This document shows positions 7,582 to 15,146 of a stretch of DNA of 52,419 nt, piece after piece. Source of the DNA: Caulobacter sp. SLTY (GTDB lineage Bacteria > Pseudomonadota > Alphaproteobacteria > Caulobacterales > Caulobacteraceae); NCBI RefSeq assembly GCF_009905535.1, contig NZ_JAAALA010000030.1, positions 1 through 52,419 of the forward strand, written 5' to 3'. Below the pieces are notes generated by a model, which made no database searches, was not told the DNA's origin, and was given only the letters and a program-made list of their open reading frames with translations. A program made the position numbers and the translations under genes. Numbering within the stretch: position 1 is the first letter of the stretch; every line of letters starts with the position of its first letter.

Positions 7582-9448
7582 CGCGGTTCAGGCGCCGGCG
7601 CGGGTGGCGCTGGTCGGCAATCCGAACTCGGGCAAGACGGCCCTCTTCAACGCCCTGACCGGCGCCCGCCAGAAGGTGGCCAACTACGCCGGGGTCACTG
7701 TCGAGCGGAAGGAAGGGGTGCTGACCACGCCCGGCGGCCGGACCATGCATATCATCGACCTGCCCGGGACCTATTCGCTGCGGGCGCGCAGCCCGGATGA
7801 GGCGGTCACGCGGGACGCGGTGCTGGGCCGGCTGGAGGGCGAGCCGGAGCCGGACGTGCTGGTGGCGGTGGCCGATGCGACGAACCTGCGCCTGGTCTTG
7901 CGGCTGATCCTGGAGCTGAAGCAGGTCGGACGACCCTTCGTGCTGGCGCTCAACATGTATGACATCGCCCAGCGGCAGGGCCTGCGTATCGACCTGGAGG
8001 GGTTGAGCCGCGAGCTGGGCGCCCCGGTGGTGACCACGGTGGCCACCCGTAAGCGCGGCATCGACGACCTGGTCGCCGCCGCCGACGCCCTGGTCATCAA
8101 GCACGAGGGCCACGCCAGCGTCTGGCACGAGCCGAGCGCCGCCGAAATCCGCGCCGCCCACGGCGAGGCCCAGCGGATCATGCGCACCTATGTGAAGCCG
8201 GCCGAGCGGCCGGACACCTTCACCGGGAAGGTGGACGGGGTGCTGCTGCATCCGGCGGCCGGGCTGCTGATCCTGGGCGTGGTGCTGTTCCTGATGTTCC
8301 AGGCGGTGTTCACCTGGGCGACGCCGGCGGCTGACGGGATAGAAGCGGGGTTCAAGGCGCTCGGCGAGCTGGTGGCCGGCGTGACGCCCGATGGCCTGAT
8401 CCGAAGCCTGATCGTCGACGGGCTGATCGCCGGGGTCGGCAGCGTGGTGGTGTTCCTGCCGCAGATCCTGATCCTGTTCTTCTTCATCATCCTGCTGGAA
8501 GACAGCGGATACCTGGCCAGGGCGGCCTTCCTGCTGGACCGGATCATGGGGTTCGCGGGCCTGCATGGGCGGGCCTTCATCCCGCTGCTCAGCAGCGTGG
8601 CCTGCGCCATTCCGGGCGTGATGGCCACGCGGGTGATCGAGCAGAAGCACGACCGGCTGACCACCATTATGACCGCGCCGCTGATGACCTGTTCGGCGCG
8701 GATTCCTGTCTACGCCCTGATTATCGCCGCCCTGATTCCGAACGAGAAGGTGTGGGGTTGGGTCAGCCTGCAGGGGCTGGTGATGTTCGGGCTCTACGCG
8801 ATCGGCATCGTCTCCGCCCTGCTGGTGTCGTTCGTCATACAGCGGCTGTTCTGGCGGCGGCACAGCGAGCCCTTCCTGATGGAGCTGCCAGCCTACAAGA
8901 CGCCCGATCCGGGCGGGGTGCTGCTGCAGCTGTGGCAGCGGGCCGGCATTTTCATCAATCGGGCAGGGCGGATCATCCTGCCGCTGATGGTGCTGGTCTG
9001 GGTGCTGTCGACCTTTCCCTATCCGCCGGAGGGGGCGACGGGACCGGCCATCGACTACAGCTTCGCCGGAATGATCGGCCACGCCATCGAGCCGCTGTTC
9101 GCGCCGATCGGCTTCAATTGGCAGATGTGCATCGCCCTGATCCCCGGCATGGCGGCGCGCGAAGTCGCCGTGGCGGCGCTGGGCACCGTTTATGCGGTCG
9201 GCGACATCGAGGGTTCGGGCCTGGCGGCGCTGGAGGGCATCGTCGGCAGCCAGTGGTCGCTGGCGACGGGGCTGTCGTTCCTCGCCTGGTACGTCTATGC
9301 GCCGCAGTGCGTGGCCACCCTGGGCGTGGTCAAGCGCGAGACCAACAGCTGGTTCTGGCCGGCGGTGATGTTCGTCTACATGGTGACCCTGGCCTACGGG
9401 GCGTCGTTCCTGACGTTCAATGTGGCGAAGGCGATGGGCTGGGGGTAG
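7574..9448 (+). CDS. feoB: Ferrous iron transporter FeoB
   Basis: Inner-membrane Fe2+ permease with an N-terminal G-protein domain, 624 aa. G1 is GNPNSGKT at 15-22, switch/G3 is DLPGTY near 60, and G4 is NMYD near 130. The membrane part from about 215 holds two Gate-type regions (for instance GFAGLHGRAFIPLLSSVACAIP) and a conserved C-terminal Gate segment with AAREVAVAALGTVYAVG. Length is at the short end of the family because little follows the last helix. The start is TTG 7574, eight bases inside feoA, with GAGGTG at 7564-7569 as ribosome site. No FeoC gene is seen. Confidence 0.95.
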   Translation: MTDAVQAPARVALVGNPNSGKTALFNALTGARQKVANYAGVTVERKEGVLTTPGGRTMHIIDLPGTYSLRARSPDEAVTRDAVLGRLEGEPEPDVLVAVADATNLRLVLRLILELKQVGRPFVLALNMYDIAQRQGLRIDLEGLSRELGAPVVTTVATRKRGIDDLVAAADALVIKHEGHASVWHEPSAAEIRAAHGEAQRIMRTYVKPAERPDTFTGKVDGVLLHPAAGLLILGVVLFLMFQAVFTWATPAADGIEAGFKALGELVAGVTPDGLIRSLIVDGLIAGVGSVVVFLPQILILFFFIILLEDSGYLARAAFLLDRIMGFAGLHGRAFIPLLSSVACAIPGVMATRVIEQKHDRLTTIMTAPLMTCSARIPVYALIIAALIPNEKVWGWVSLQGLVMFGLYAIGIVSALLVSFVIQRLFWRRHSEPFLMELPAYKTPDPGGVLLQLWQRAGIFINRAGRIILPLMVLVWVLSTFPYPPEGATGPAIDYSFAGMIGHAIEPLFAPIGFNWQMCIALIPGMAAREVAVAALGTVYAVGDIEGSGLAALEGIVGSQWSLATGLSFLAWYVYAPQCVATLGVVKRETNSWFWPAVMFVYMVTLAYGASFLTFNVAKAMGWG

Positions 9449-9491
9449 TTGGACCAACCCAGTTGGACCAAGTTCGGGGCCGTGCTATGGT
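9449..9491 (+). promoter_or_regulatory. Promoter and operator of the toxin-antitoxin pair
   Basis: Two copies of the 9-base palindrome TTGGACCAA lie at 9449-9457 and 9463-9471, 14 bases apart. The second supplies a -35 box, TTGGAC (9463-9468); 17 bases later TATGGT (9486-9491) fits a -10 box. Repeated palindromes over the -35 are the usual arrangement for autorepression by an antitoxin-toxin complex. Predicted transcription would begin at or very near the antitoxin ATG. Confidence 0.5.
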
Positions 9492-9497
9492 GGCTCC

Positions 9498-9761
9498 ATG
9501 GCGGTTCAGATGAACATTGCCGAGGCCAAGGCCAAGTTGTCGGATCTGGTCGCCCGCGCCGAAGCGGGCGAGGAGGTCGTGATTGCTCGTGATGGCACGC
9601 CGGCGGTGGTCCTGCACCCGGCCCGCCCCCGCAAGCGTCGGCTTGGCGGGCTCGCCCATCTTGGCCCGGCGCCGCCTCTTGAGGCCTTCCTGGAAGCTGA
9701 CCCTGATGCCGAAGCGGCGATGTTCGATCAGCCAGCGTTTCCGGCAGCAGGCGATAGGTGA
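9498..9761 (+). CDS. Antitoxin, Phd/YefM family
   Basis: Antitoxin of a type II toxin-antitoxin pair, 87 aa. The N-terminus NIAEAKAKLSDLVARAEAGEEVVIARDGTPAVVL is the classic Phd/YefM DNA-binding fold. The C-terminal half, from about residue 45, is Pro/Ala/acidic and would be the flexible part that blocks the toxin. ATG 9498 opens the family motif; an ATG four codons later is an alternative. No Shine-Dalgarno site is apparent, and the predicted transcription start coincides with the ATG, so the message may be leaderless. The stop overlaps the toxin start as GTGA. Confidence 0.88.
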   Translation: MAVQMNIAEAKAKLSDLVARAEAGEEVVIARDGTPAVVLHPARPRKRRLGGLAHLGPAPPLEAFLEADPDAEAAMFDQPAFPAAGDR

Positions 9762-10138
9762 GCTTTTTGCTCGATACCCACGCCTTGGCATGGGCGCTGT
9801 TCAATCCGGACGATCTCAGTCCGAAGGTTCGTGACTTGATCGAGGACGAGGCTACCCGGGTGCACTTCAGCCCCATCTCGCTCTTCGAAATGGAGACCAA
9901 GGCCGCGATCGGCAAATGGCCTTGGGTGCTTCCGCCGGATTGGACGGCGCCGCTGCGAAACCTGGCCGTGGCCGAGCTGCCTGTTCTGTCGCTGCATGGG
10001 GCACAGGCCGGCCGACTGCCGTTGTATCATCGCGATCCTTGGGATCGGCTGCTGATCGCCCAAGCGCAGATCGAGGGGATGGTGTTGGTCAGCCTCGATC
10101 CGGTCTTCGCCCGCTACGAGGTCAACACCCTCTGGTAG
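9758..10138 (+). CDS. PIN-domain toxin, VapC-like
   Basis: Predicted PIN-fold ribonuclease, 126 aa, partner of the antitoxin that it overlaps by four bases (GTG start at 9758). Acidic residues of the PIN active site are visible: Asp6 in LLDTHALAWAL, a Glu in FSPISLFEMETK near 42-53, and Asp residues in HRDPWDRLLIAQA near 90-100. This is the subgroup usually paired with Phd-type antitoxins. RNA cleavage is family knowledge; the target is unknown. Its stop abuts the stop of the convergent dehydrogenase with no spacer. Confidence 0.9.
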   Translation: MSFLLDTHALAWALFNPDDLSPKVRDLIEDEATRVHFSPISLFEMETKAAIGKWPWVLPPDWTAPLRNLAVAELPVLSLHGAQAGRLPLYHRDPWDRLLIAQAQIEGMVLVSLDPVFARYEVNTLW

Positions 10139-11017
10139 CTACCGCGTCGGGACCGGCGTCTCGCCGCGATAGTCGTAGAAGCCGCGGCCCGCCTTGCGGC
10201 CGAGCCAGCCGGCCTCGACGTACTTCACCAGCAGGGGGCAGGGGCGGTACTTGCTGTCCGCCAGGCCCTCGTGCAGCACGTTCATGATGCTGAGCACCGT
10301 GTCCAGACCGATGAAGTCGCCCAACTGCAGCGGACCCATCGGGTGGTTGGCGCCCAACTTCATGGCGGTGTCGATGCTCTCCACCGTGCCGACCCCTTCA
10401 TAGAGGGTGTAGATGGCCTCGTTGATCATCGGCACCAGCACGCGGTTGACGATGAAGGCCGGGAAGTCCTCGGCGTTGGTGGTGGTCTTGCCCAGGCTGC
10501 GGGCGAAGGTGACCGCCGTCTCGTAGGTGTCAACGTCGGTGGCGATGCCGCGGATCACCTCGACCAGTTGCATCAGCGGCACCGGGTTCATGAAGTGGAG
10601 TCCGATGAAGCGCTCAGGCCGGTCGGTGGTCGAGGCCAGCCGGGTGATCGAGATCGAGGAGGTGTTGGAGGCCAGCAGGGTGTGTTCGCCCAGGTGCGGG
10701 GCGAGGCTGCGGAAAATGGCCTTCTTGATATCTTCGTTTTCGGTGGCCGCCTCGATCGCCAGGTCGGCCTGGGCGATCTGCTCGACCGCGTCGGTCGGCT
10801 TGATCAGGGCCATGGCCGGGCCAACGGCTGCGGGATCGATGATCCCCCGCGTCGCCTGGCGGCTCATATTCTTCTCAATCTGCTCTAGGGCGGCGTCGAT
10901 CTTGGATCGCTCCAGGTCGTGCAGCCGCACCTCGTAGCCGGCGAGGGCGCAGACATGGGCGATCCCCGAGCCCATCTGGCCCGCGCCGATCACGCCGACC
11001 GACTTGATTTGCGTCAT
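10139..11017 (-). CDS. 3-hydroxybutyryl-CoA dehydrogenase, 292 aa
   Basis: NAD(P)-dependent oxidation of 3-hydroxybutyryl-CoA to acetoacetyl-CoA, or the reverse, in fatty-acid, butanoate or polyhydroxybutyrate metabolism. The Rossmann dinucleotide motif is GVIGAGQMGSG near residues 8-18. Substrate-domain signatures follow: LASNTSSISIT, then GLHFMNPVPLMQLVEVI with the catalytic His, and the C-terminal MGPLQLGDFIGLDT helix. Length is normal for the single-domain HBDH family. ATG 11017 directly starts the Rossmann strand, so a longer in-frame start at 11116 is rejected. It is monocistronic as far as can be seen. Confidence 0.92.
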   Translation of the reverse strand: MTQIKSVGVIGAGQMGSGIAHVCALAGYEVRLHDLERSKIDAALEQIEKNMSRQATRGIIDPAAVGPAMALIKPTDAVEQIAQADLAIEAATENEDIKKAIFRSLAPHLGEHTLLASNTSSISITRLASTTDRPERFIGLHFMNPVPLMQLVEVIRGIATDVDTYETAVTFARSLGKTTTNAEDFPAFIVNRVLVPMINEAIYTLYEGVGTVESIDTAMKLGANHPMGPLQLGDFIGLDTVLSIMNVLHEGLADSKYRPCPLLVKYVEAGWLGRKAGRGFYDYRGETPVPTR

Positions 11018-11275
11018 GAATGCAAGCCTTCCACACCGGCCCGCACCGGGCCGAAAATCCAAGGTCGGCCCTTCTAGCACAGGGATGGGGGTCCCCGCCA
11101 AGGGCTTATGCTGCAATGCAGCGAGGAAGATGAAGTTTTGGTAACTTAAGGACTACTTCGAGATTACCAAGATTTCATGTGGTTTGCCGCATCCGTTTCA
11201 CAATTGTCGGGCCTCTACCTCAGTGTAGGCGACGCATCCGCGCTGCCATTCCTCCCCCGGGAAAAGGACCTTGTC

Positions 11276-11632
11276 ATGAACCGCATCCTCACCGCCGCCG
11301 GCGCCCTGCTGATCGCCGCCGCCTCCACCGCCGCCTTCGCCAGCCCGGCCTCCGACGCCTGGGTCGCCAAGGCCCGCGTCGCCCTGGAAGCCCAGGTCGC
11401 CGAAGCCGGCCTGACCGACGACGGCAAGGTGGTGAAGATCCGCGTGAAGCTCGGCTCGGCCGGCGCCGATGCGGTGCTGATCGCCGAAACCAGCGGCTCC
11501 GCCGACTTCGATACGGCGGTGAAGGCCGCCGCAAAGAAGGCCGACCTGCCCCGTCCGTCCTCCGACCTGGTCGGCCGCAGCGTGACCTTCACGCTGGGCC
11601 AGCCGGGTGCGACCGCCACCGGCGCCAACTAG
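11276..11632 (+). CDS. Small secreted protein with TonB-C-like domain, 118 aa (copy 1)
   Basis: The protein starts with a Sec signal peptide (MNRILTAAGALLIAAASTAAFA, cleavage after AFA) and continues with SPASDAWVAKARVALEAQV. The rest resembles the C-terminal domain of TonB: strand, then ETSGSADFDTAVKAAAKKADLPRPSSDLVGRSVTFTLG, as in the periplasmic tail of TonB proteins, but with no membrane anchor or Pro-rich linker. It is a clear paralog of the gene at 12747. Function is unknown; it should be periplasmic. ATG 11276 is preceded by AAAAGGAC. A strong terminator follows. Confidence 0.75.
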   Translation: MNRILTAAGALLIAAASTAAFASPASDAWVAKARVALEAQVAEAGLTDDGKVVKIRVKLGSAGADAVLIAETSGSADFDTAVKAAAKKADLPRPSSDLVGRSVTFTLGQPGATATGAN

Positions 11633-11666
11633 AGCCAAGGCCTCAGGCTCGATCGTTGGACTGCCG

Positions 11667-11705
11667 AAGGGGAGGGAGCAAGGCGCTCCCTCCCCTTACT
11701 TTTTT
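11667..11705 (+). terminator. Rho-independent terminator
   Basis: A perfect 13-bp stem (AAGGGGAGGGAGC at 11667-11679 with GCTCCCTCCCCTT at 11685-11697) encloses a 5-base loop and is followed by ACTTTTTT. It ends the transcript of the small secreted protein. It lies just before the end of the convergent LysR gene and could serve partly in both directions. Confidence 0.9.
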
Positions 11706-11720
11706 GGGTCCGGCCCTCCA

Positions 11721-12620
11721 TCAGGCGAGGCGCCGGGCCTGTTCGTCCGCCGCCCTTAGGGTTTCTTCCATCAGCCAGTCGCGCAGTGCCAGGATGCGGG
11801 GCAGCTTGGCCGAGTCCGCCCGCCAGACGAAGTTATAGTCAGCATGGGCCCGAACCTGGCCCTCGAGGGGGCGCACCAGCCGGCCGTCCTCCAACGCCTG
11901 CGCCGCCAGCCACTCGCGGGCCAGCGCCAGACCCAGCCCCTGTTGCGCCGCATCGAGCAGCACCGAGGAATCGTCAAAGCTGATGGTGCTGTTCAGAGGC
12001 GGCGGCTCGCGCCCGACCCCGGCGAACCACAGGCTCCAGGGATAGTGGGTGTGGGTCAGCAGCGGGGCGCGAGCCAAGTCGTCGATGGTGTCGATCGGAT
12101 GACGGGCAAGGAAATCCGGGCTGGCCACCGGGAACCAGTGCTCGCTGAAAAGATGCACGCACTCCAGTCCCGGCCAAGGCCCGGTCCCGTGGCGGATGGC
12201 GCAGTCGACGCCGTCGGTGGTGAAGTCGCTCAATCGCTCGGCCAGCTGAATCTCGATGCCGCCGACCGCCGCCGGCAGGCGCGAGAGGCGCGGCGCCAGC
12301 CAGCGGCCGGCCATCGCATGCACCGTGCTGAGCACCAGGGGCGTCGAGCGGGCCTCGGCCGCCGCCTCCGCCACCCCGTCACTGAGGATAGCCAAGGCCC
12401 GCCGCACCCGCCCAGCCAGCCGGTTGGCGGTCGGCGATGGCTCCATCAGGTTGCCTCGACGCAGGAACAGCCGCAGGCCCAGCTCTTCCTCCAGGCGGCG
12501 GATCTGCTGGCTGACCGCTCCATGGGTGACCGCCAGCTCCTCGGCCGCACGGCTGTAGCTGCGGTGGCGGGCGGCGGCCTCCAGGGCGCGAAGGGCGATG
12601 AAGGGGGGCAGGCGAGCCAT
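11721..12620 (-). CDS. LysR-family transcriptional regulator (GcvA-like), 299 aa
   Basis: DNA-binding regulator. Residues 5-65 form the winged helix-turn-helix (FIALRALEAAARHRSYSRAAEELAVTHGAVSQQIRRLEEELG), followed by a linker helix and a periplasmic-binding-like effector domain from about 90 to 290. The start PPFIALRALEAAARHRS and the C-terminal DWLMEE helix are of the GcvA/AmpR-like type. The ligand is unknown. It is flanked by two paralogous small secreted-protein genes, and one (12747) is divergent from it across a 126-base spacer, the usual position of a LysR target. That relation is inferred from layout. Confidence 0.9.
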   Translation of the reverse strand: MARLPPFIALRALEAAARHRSYSRAAEELAVTHGAVSQQIRRLEEELGLRLFLRRGNLMEPSPTANRLAGRVRRALAILSDGVAEAAAEARSTPLVLSTVHAMAGRWLAPRLSRLPAAVGGIEIQLAERLSDFTTDGVDCAIRHGTGPWPGLECVHLFSEHWFPVASPDFLARHPIDTIDDLARAPLLTHTHYPWSLWFAGVGREPPPLNSTISFDDSSVLLDAAQQGLGLALAREWLAAQALEDGRLVRPLEGQVRAHADYNFVWRADSAKLPRILALRDWLMEETLRAADEQARRLA

Positions 12621-12662
12621 GGCAGGTTGTTAGCTCGGCTCACAGGCCGGTGTAAAACCTAT

Positions 12663-12675
12663 CGTTCGCGGAACG
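12663..12675. promoter_or_regulatory. Candidate operator between lysR and the divergent secreted-protein gene
   Basis: CGTTCGCGGAACG is an inverted repeat, CGTTC/GAACG around GCG, in the 126-base divergent spacer, 43 bases from the LysR start and 72 from the other gene. LysR proteins bind such interrupted palindromes. Short length makes chance occurrence possible. Confidence 0.25.
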
Positions 12676-12746
12676 GCGGCTTGGAGCGCATATCGATGGG
12701 GCGGCGCCGCTCTTCCCCAACCGCAATCGAAAGCTCGAAACACAAG

Positions 12747-13118
12747 ATGACCAAGTCCTTCCTCGCCTTCGCGGGGGCGGCGACCCTGTCGCTCGCCGCC
12801 CATTCCCTGGCCCTCGCCAGCCCCGCCGCCGACACCTGGATCGCCCAGGCCCACGCCGCCTTCGAGGCCAGCCTGGCGGATGCCGGCCTGGCCGACGACG
12901 GCAAGGCGGTGGCGCTGCGTGTCACCATCTCGGCCGATCCTGACGCCGCCACGCTGCGCATCGTCCGCACCAGTGGCTCGCAGGATTTCGACAGCGCCGC
13001 CAAGGCCGCGGCCGGCAAGGCCAAGCTGAAGCGGCCGCCGGCCGAACTGGTCGGCCGCACCGTGACCTTCACCCTGGGCGACCCGGCCTCCGGCCCCTCC
13101 GCTACCGGCGCCGACTAG
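12747..13118 (+). CDS. Small secreted protein with TonB-C-like domain, 123 aa (copy 2)
   Basis: Paralog of the gene at 11276. It has a signal peptide (MTKSFLAFAGAATLSLAAHSLALA) followed by SPAADTWIAQAHAAFEASLADAGLADDGKAVALRV and a TonB-C-like half with RTSGSQDFDSAAKAAAGKAKLKRPPAELVGRTVTFTLG. The ending SATGAD matches TATGAN of copy 1. The two copies keep order and spacing of every block, so they are a duplication that now brackets the lysR gene. ATG 12747 is chosen because it opens the signal peptide. The product should be periplasmic; its partner is unknown. Confidence 0.75.
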   Translation: MTKSFLAFAGAATLSLAAHSLALASPAADTWIAQAHAAFEASLADAGLADDGKAVALRVTISADPDAATLRIVRTSGSQDFDSAAKAAAGKAKLKRPPAELVGRTVTFTLGDPASGPSATGAD

Positions 13119-13128
13119 GGTGAAGCGG

Positions 13129-13220
13129 CCGGAGGGCGGATTCGGGCCCGCCCTCCGGTCGAACCGTGCCCGAGGCGTTGGCTGGGGACCGGTAGGCCGC
13201 GTTGCGGCCAACCGGTCCCC
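13129..13220. other. Two consecutive strong hairpins
   Basis: Hairpin 1 pairs CCGGAGGGCG (13129-13138) with CGCCCTCCGG (13149-13158). Hairpin 2 is nearly perfect from 13184 to 13220: GGGGACCGGT pairs with ACCGGTCCCC, and an inner GGCCGC pairs with GCGGCC around a 3-base loop, with one A-A mismatch. No T-run follows either, so they may be a factor-assisted terminator for the gene at 12747, or a transcript-stabilising element or operator ahead of the GbsR gene. Confidence 0.5.
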
Positions 13221-13250
13221 ACGCCCTTGCATCCAAAATCGATTTCGCCT

Positions 13251-13270
13251 ATTTCTGTCACAACAGAAAT
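13251..13270. promoter_or_regulatory. Operator palindrome upstream of the GbsR/MarR gene
   Basis: ATTTCTGT, four bases (CACA), then ACAGAAAT is a perfect 8-bp inverted repeat, 20 bases long, 12 bases before the ATG of a MarR-fold repressor gene. Its size and position fit an autoregulatory operator, and its AT-rich sequence stands out from the surroundings. Binding is inferred. Confidence 0.6.
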
Positions 13271-13282
13271 ATCAGAACTCCC

Positions 13283-13807
13283 ATGACCCTCACCCCCGCC
13301 ATGCGTCGCTACGTCCTTCACTGGGGCGAGATGGGCCAGCGGTGGGGTGTGAACCGCTCGGTCGCCCAGATCCACGCCCTGCTCTACCTGGCCGACGCGC
13401 CGCAGAACGCCGAGCAGATCGCCGAGACCCTGGGGGTTGCTCGCTCGAACGTCTCGACCAGCCTCAAGGAACTGCTCGGCTGGAGCCTGATCCGGCTGAT
13501 GCATCTGGAGGGCGACCGGCGGGATCATTTCGAGGCCCGCACCGATCCCTGGGACATGCTTGAACTGATCGTCGAGGGCCGTAAGCGGCGTGAAATCGAC
13601 CCGACCCTTGAGATGCTGAACGCCTGTGTCGCCGAGGCGAAAATCGACAAGGCGACCCCGGCCCATGCCCGCCAGCGGCTGGAAACCATGCAGGCGTTCC
13701 TGACCCAGCTCGACGGCTGGCACCGGCAGATGAAGGACATTCCCCGCCCTACCCTGGTCAAGCTGATCGCGCTGGGCGGGCGGATCGCGAAGCTTATAGG
13801 CAAATAG
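13283..13807 (+). CDS. GbsR/MarR-family transcriptional regulator, 174 aa
   Basis: Winged-helix repressor of the GbsR type. The N-terminal helices LHWGEMGQRWGVNRSVAQIHALLYL are typical, followed by the recognition part AEQIAETLGVARSNVSTSLKELLGWSLI near 45-72 and a wing. The C-terminal half is helical and would form the dimer. The choline sensing known for Bacillus GbsR should not be transferred; the signal here is unknown. ATG 13283 follows directly on the operator palindrome and matches the family start; an upstream in-frame ATG at 13202 would include the operator. The DUF4166 gene follows after 9 bases in the same operon. Confidence 0.87.
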   Translation: MTLTPAMRRYVLHWGEMGQRWGVNRSVAQIHALLYLADAPQNAEQIAETLGVARSNVSTSLKELLGWSLIRLMHLEGDRRDHFEARTDPWDMLELIVEGRKRREIDPTLEMLNACVAEAKIDKATPAHARQRLETMQAFLTQLDGWHRQMKDIPRPTLVKLIALGGRIAKLIGK

Positions 13808-13816
13808 GAGAGAGAC

Positions 13817-14512
13817 ATGGGCGCGTTGGCGGGCTGGCTTCCGGGACACATCGTCCGGAAGGCGCCCCCGTCACCGACGCTCGACTTCCGGGCGCTGGTC
13901 GGCGAGGCCGGCTGGGCCAGACTGCCCCTGGCTGTCCGCCACCGCTTCGGGCCCCACGCCCATCTGCTGGGCGAGGAGACGGTCTACCAGGCCCCGATGG
14001 TGGTCCGCGCCACCGGCCCGGCCCGCTGGCTGGCCCAGCTGTGCCGGCTCTTGGGAACCCCCCTCGCCCCCTGGACCGGAGAAGCCGTCCGCGTCCGTGT
14101 CACGGTCCGCCGCGACGCGCGGGGCCTGGTCTGGGACCGCCTCTACCACTTCCCCGGCCGCCGCCCTCTGCTCGTCACCTCGCGCAAACAGGCCGGCCGC
14201 CCCGGCGAACTGCTGGAGATGGCGCGAGGGGGCCTTTGCCTGCGCTCGGAAGTGACCGTGGAAAACGCCGCCCTGCATTTCCGCGGCCTCGGGTACGTCT
14301 GGATCCTGGGGCCCCTGACCCTCCCGATCCCCACCTGGCTGACGCCGGGGGCGGCGCATGTGGTGCACGAGGACCTGGGCGAGGGGCGGTTCCGCTTCAC
14401 GATGCGGTTCGTACACCCCTGGTGGGGGGAGACGGTGTTTCAGGAAGGGATGTTCTACGATCCGGTGGCCGCAACAGCTTGGGAAGAGCCGGCCGGCTCG
14501 GTCAGCCGCTGA
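13817..14512 (+). CDS. DUF4166-domain protein, 231 aa
   Basis: A protein of the DUF4166 family, whose biochemical role is unknown. Recognisable blocks are LPLAVRHRFGP near 35-45, VRVRVTVRRDARGLVWDRLYHFPG near 90-115, and the C-terminal FRFTMRFVHPWWGETVFQEGMFYD. There is no signal peptide; one modestly hydrophobic stretch near 155-170 may be buried rather than membrane-spanning. GAGAGAGAC before ATG 13817 gives a good ribosome site, and the gene lies 9 bases after the GbsR regulator, so it is probably repressed with it. Such regulator-DUF4166 pairs suggest an accessory membrane or lipid-related function, which is only a guess. Confidence 0.75.
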   Translation: MGALAGWLPGHIVRKAPPSPTLDFRALVGEAGWARLPLAVRHRFGPHAHLLGEETVYQAPMVVRATGPARWLAQLCRLLGTPLAPWTGEAVRVRVTVRRDARGLVWDRLYHFPGRRPLLVTSRKQAGRPGELLEMARGGLCLRSEVTVENAALHFRGLGYVWILGPLTLPIPTWLTPGAAHVVHEDLGEGRFRFTMRFVHPWWGETVFQEGMFYDPVAATAWEEPAGSVSR

Positions 14513-14617
14513 ACCCTTCGCGGATACAGAGGCGCAATGACGCAGCCATATCTAGGGTCTTCGCGTTCAGCGTGAATACCAATAGTCTTTGAACGTTCAC
14601 GTTTGCGAGGAGCGCCA

Positions 14618-15073
14618 GTGGCCAGGGTAATATTCGCCATCGACGATGACCCGCTGATGCTGGAGGTCCTGGCAGCGATCCTCCTGCCCCCTACCTATCA
14701 CACCGTCAGTGCTCGTGACGGTCAAGGCGCGTTGGATACGGTCTTTCGGATACCGCCGGATCTGGTGTTGTTGGACTTGGAACTCCCGGATTGCCCCGGG
14801 ATGTCGGTGCTGGAGAGCCTCAGGCGCAGGCCGGGCTGGTCAAAGGTCCCGATTGTCATGTTGACCGCCAACAATGCCATCGAACCGATCCTGAAGGCGC
14901 GCAGTCTGGGCGCTCGAGGCTATCTCTGCAAGCCGATCGCGCCAGCGGAGTTCGGCGGCGTCATCAGGGATTTGCTGGCGGAGCCCGACGTCGTCTGGCT
15001 CGACGACATCACCCGGCTCAGAACGGTAAGGGGCTCTGATTACGCCGGCCTGTCCCACCCCCATAGCGGCTAA
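14618..15073 (+). CDS. Single-domain response regulator (REC), 151 aa
   Basis: CheY-like receiver with acidic cluster Asp10-Asp11, phospho-acceptor Asp53 (LLDLELPD), Thr83 and Lys105 (LCKPI). The 25 residues after the receiver (WLDDITRLRTVRGSDYAG onward) form no known output domain, so it probably signals by protein contact or serves as a phosphate sink. GTG 14618 is chosen because GAGGAG precedes it by five bases; an in-frame TTG at 14603 lacks this. It is 73 bases upstream of the hybrid kinase at 15147 on the same strand, its likely partner. Confidence 0.85.
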   Translation: MARVIFAIDDDPLMLEVLAAILLPPTYHTVSARDGQGALDTVFRIPPDLVLLDLELPDCPGMSVLESLRRRPGWSKVPIVMLTANNAIEPILKARSLGARGYLCKPIAPAEFGGVIRDLLAEPDVVWLDDITRLRTVRGSDYAGLSHPHSG

Positions 15074-15146
15074 TGGCCGCATAGCCACGTTAACTTCGAC
15101 GCCTCGATCCCATGTCAAGCGTACCGCTCAATCGGAGGGCATAATT

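Noticed and set aside
7121..9457. A 778-codon open frame on the minus strand opposite feoAB
   Set aside because: Low-complexity Arg/His/Gln/Pro composition with no domain; feoA and feoB on the plus strand are certain.
14591..14598. Palindrome GAACGTTC before the receiver gene at 14618
   Set aside because: Eight bases is too short to distinguish from chance without a second copy.
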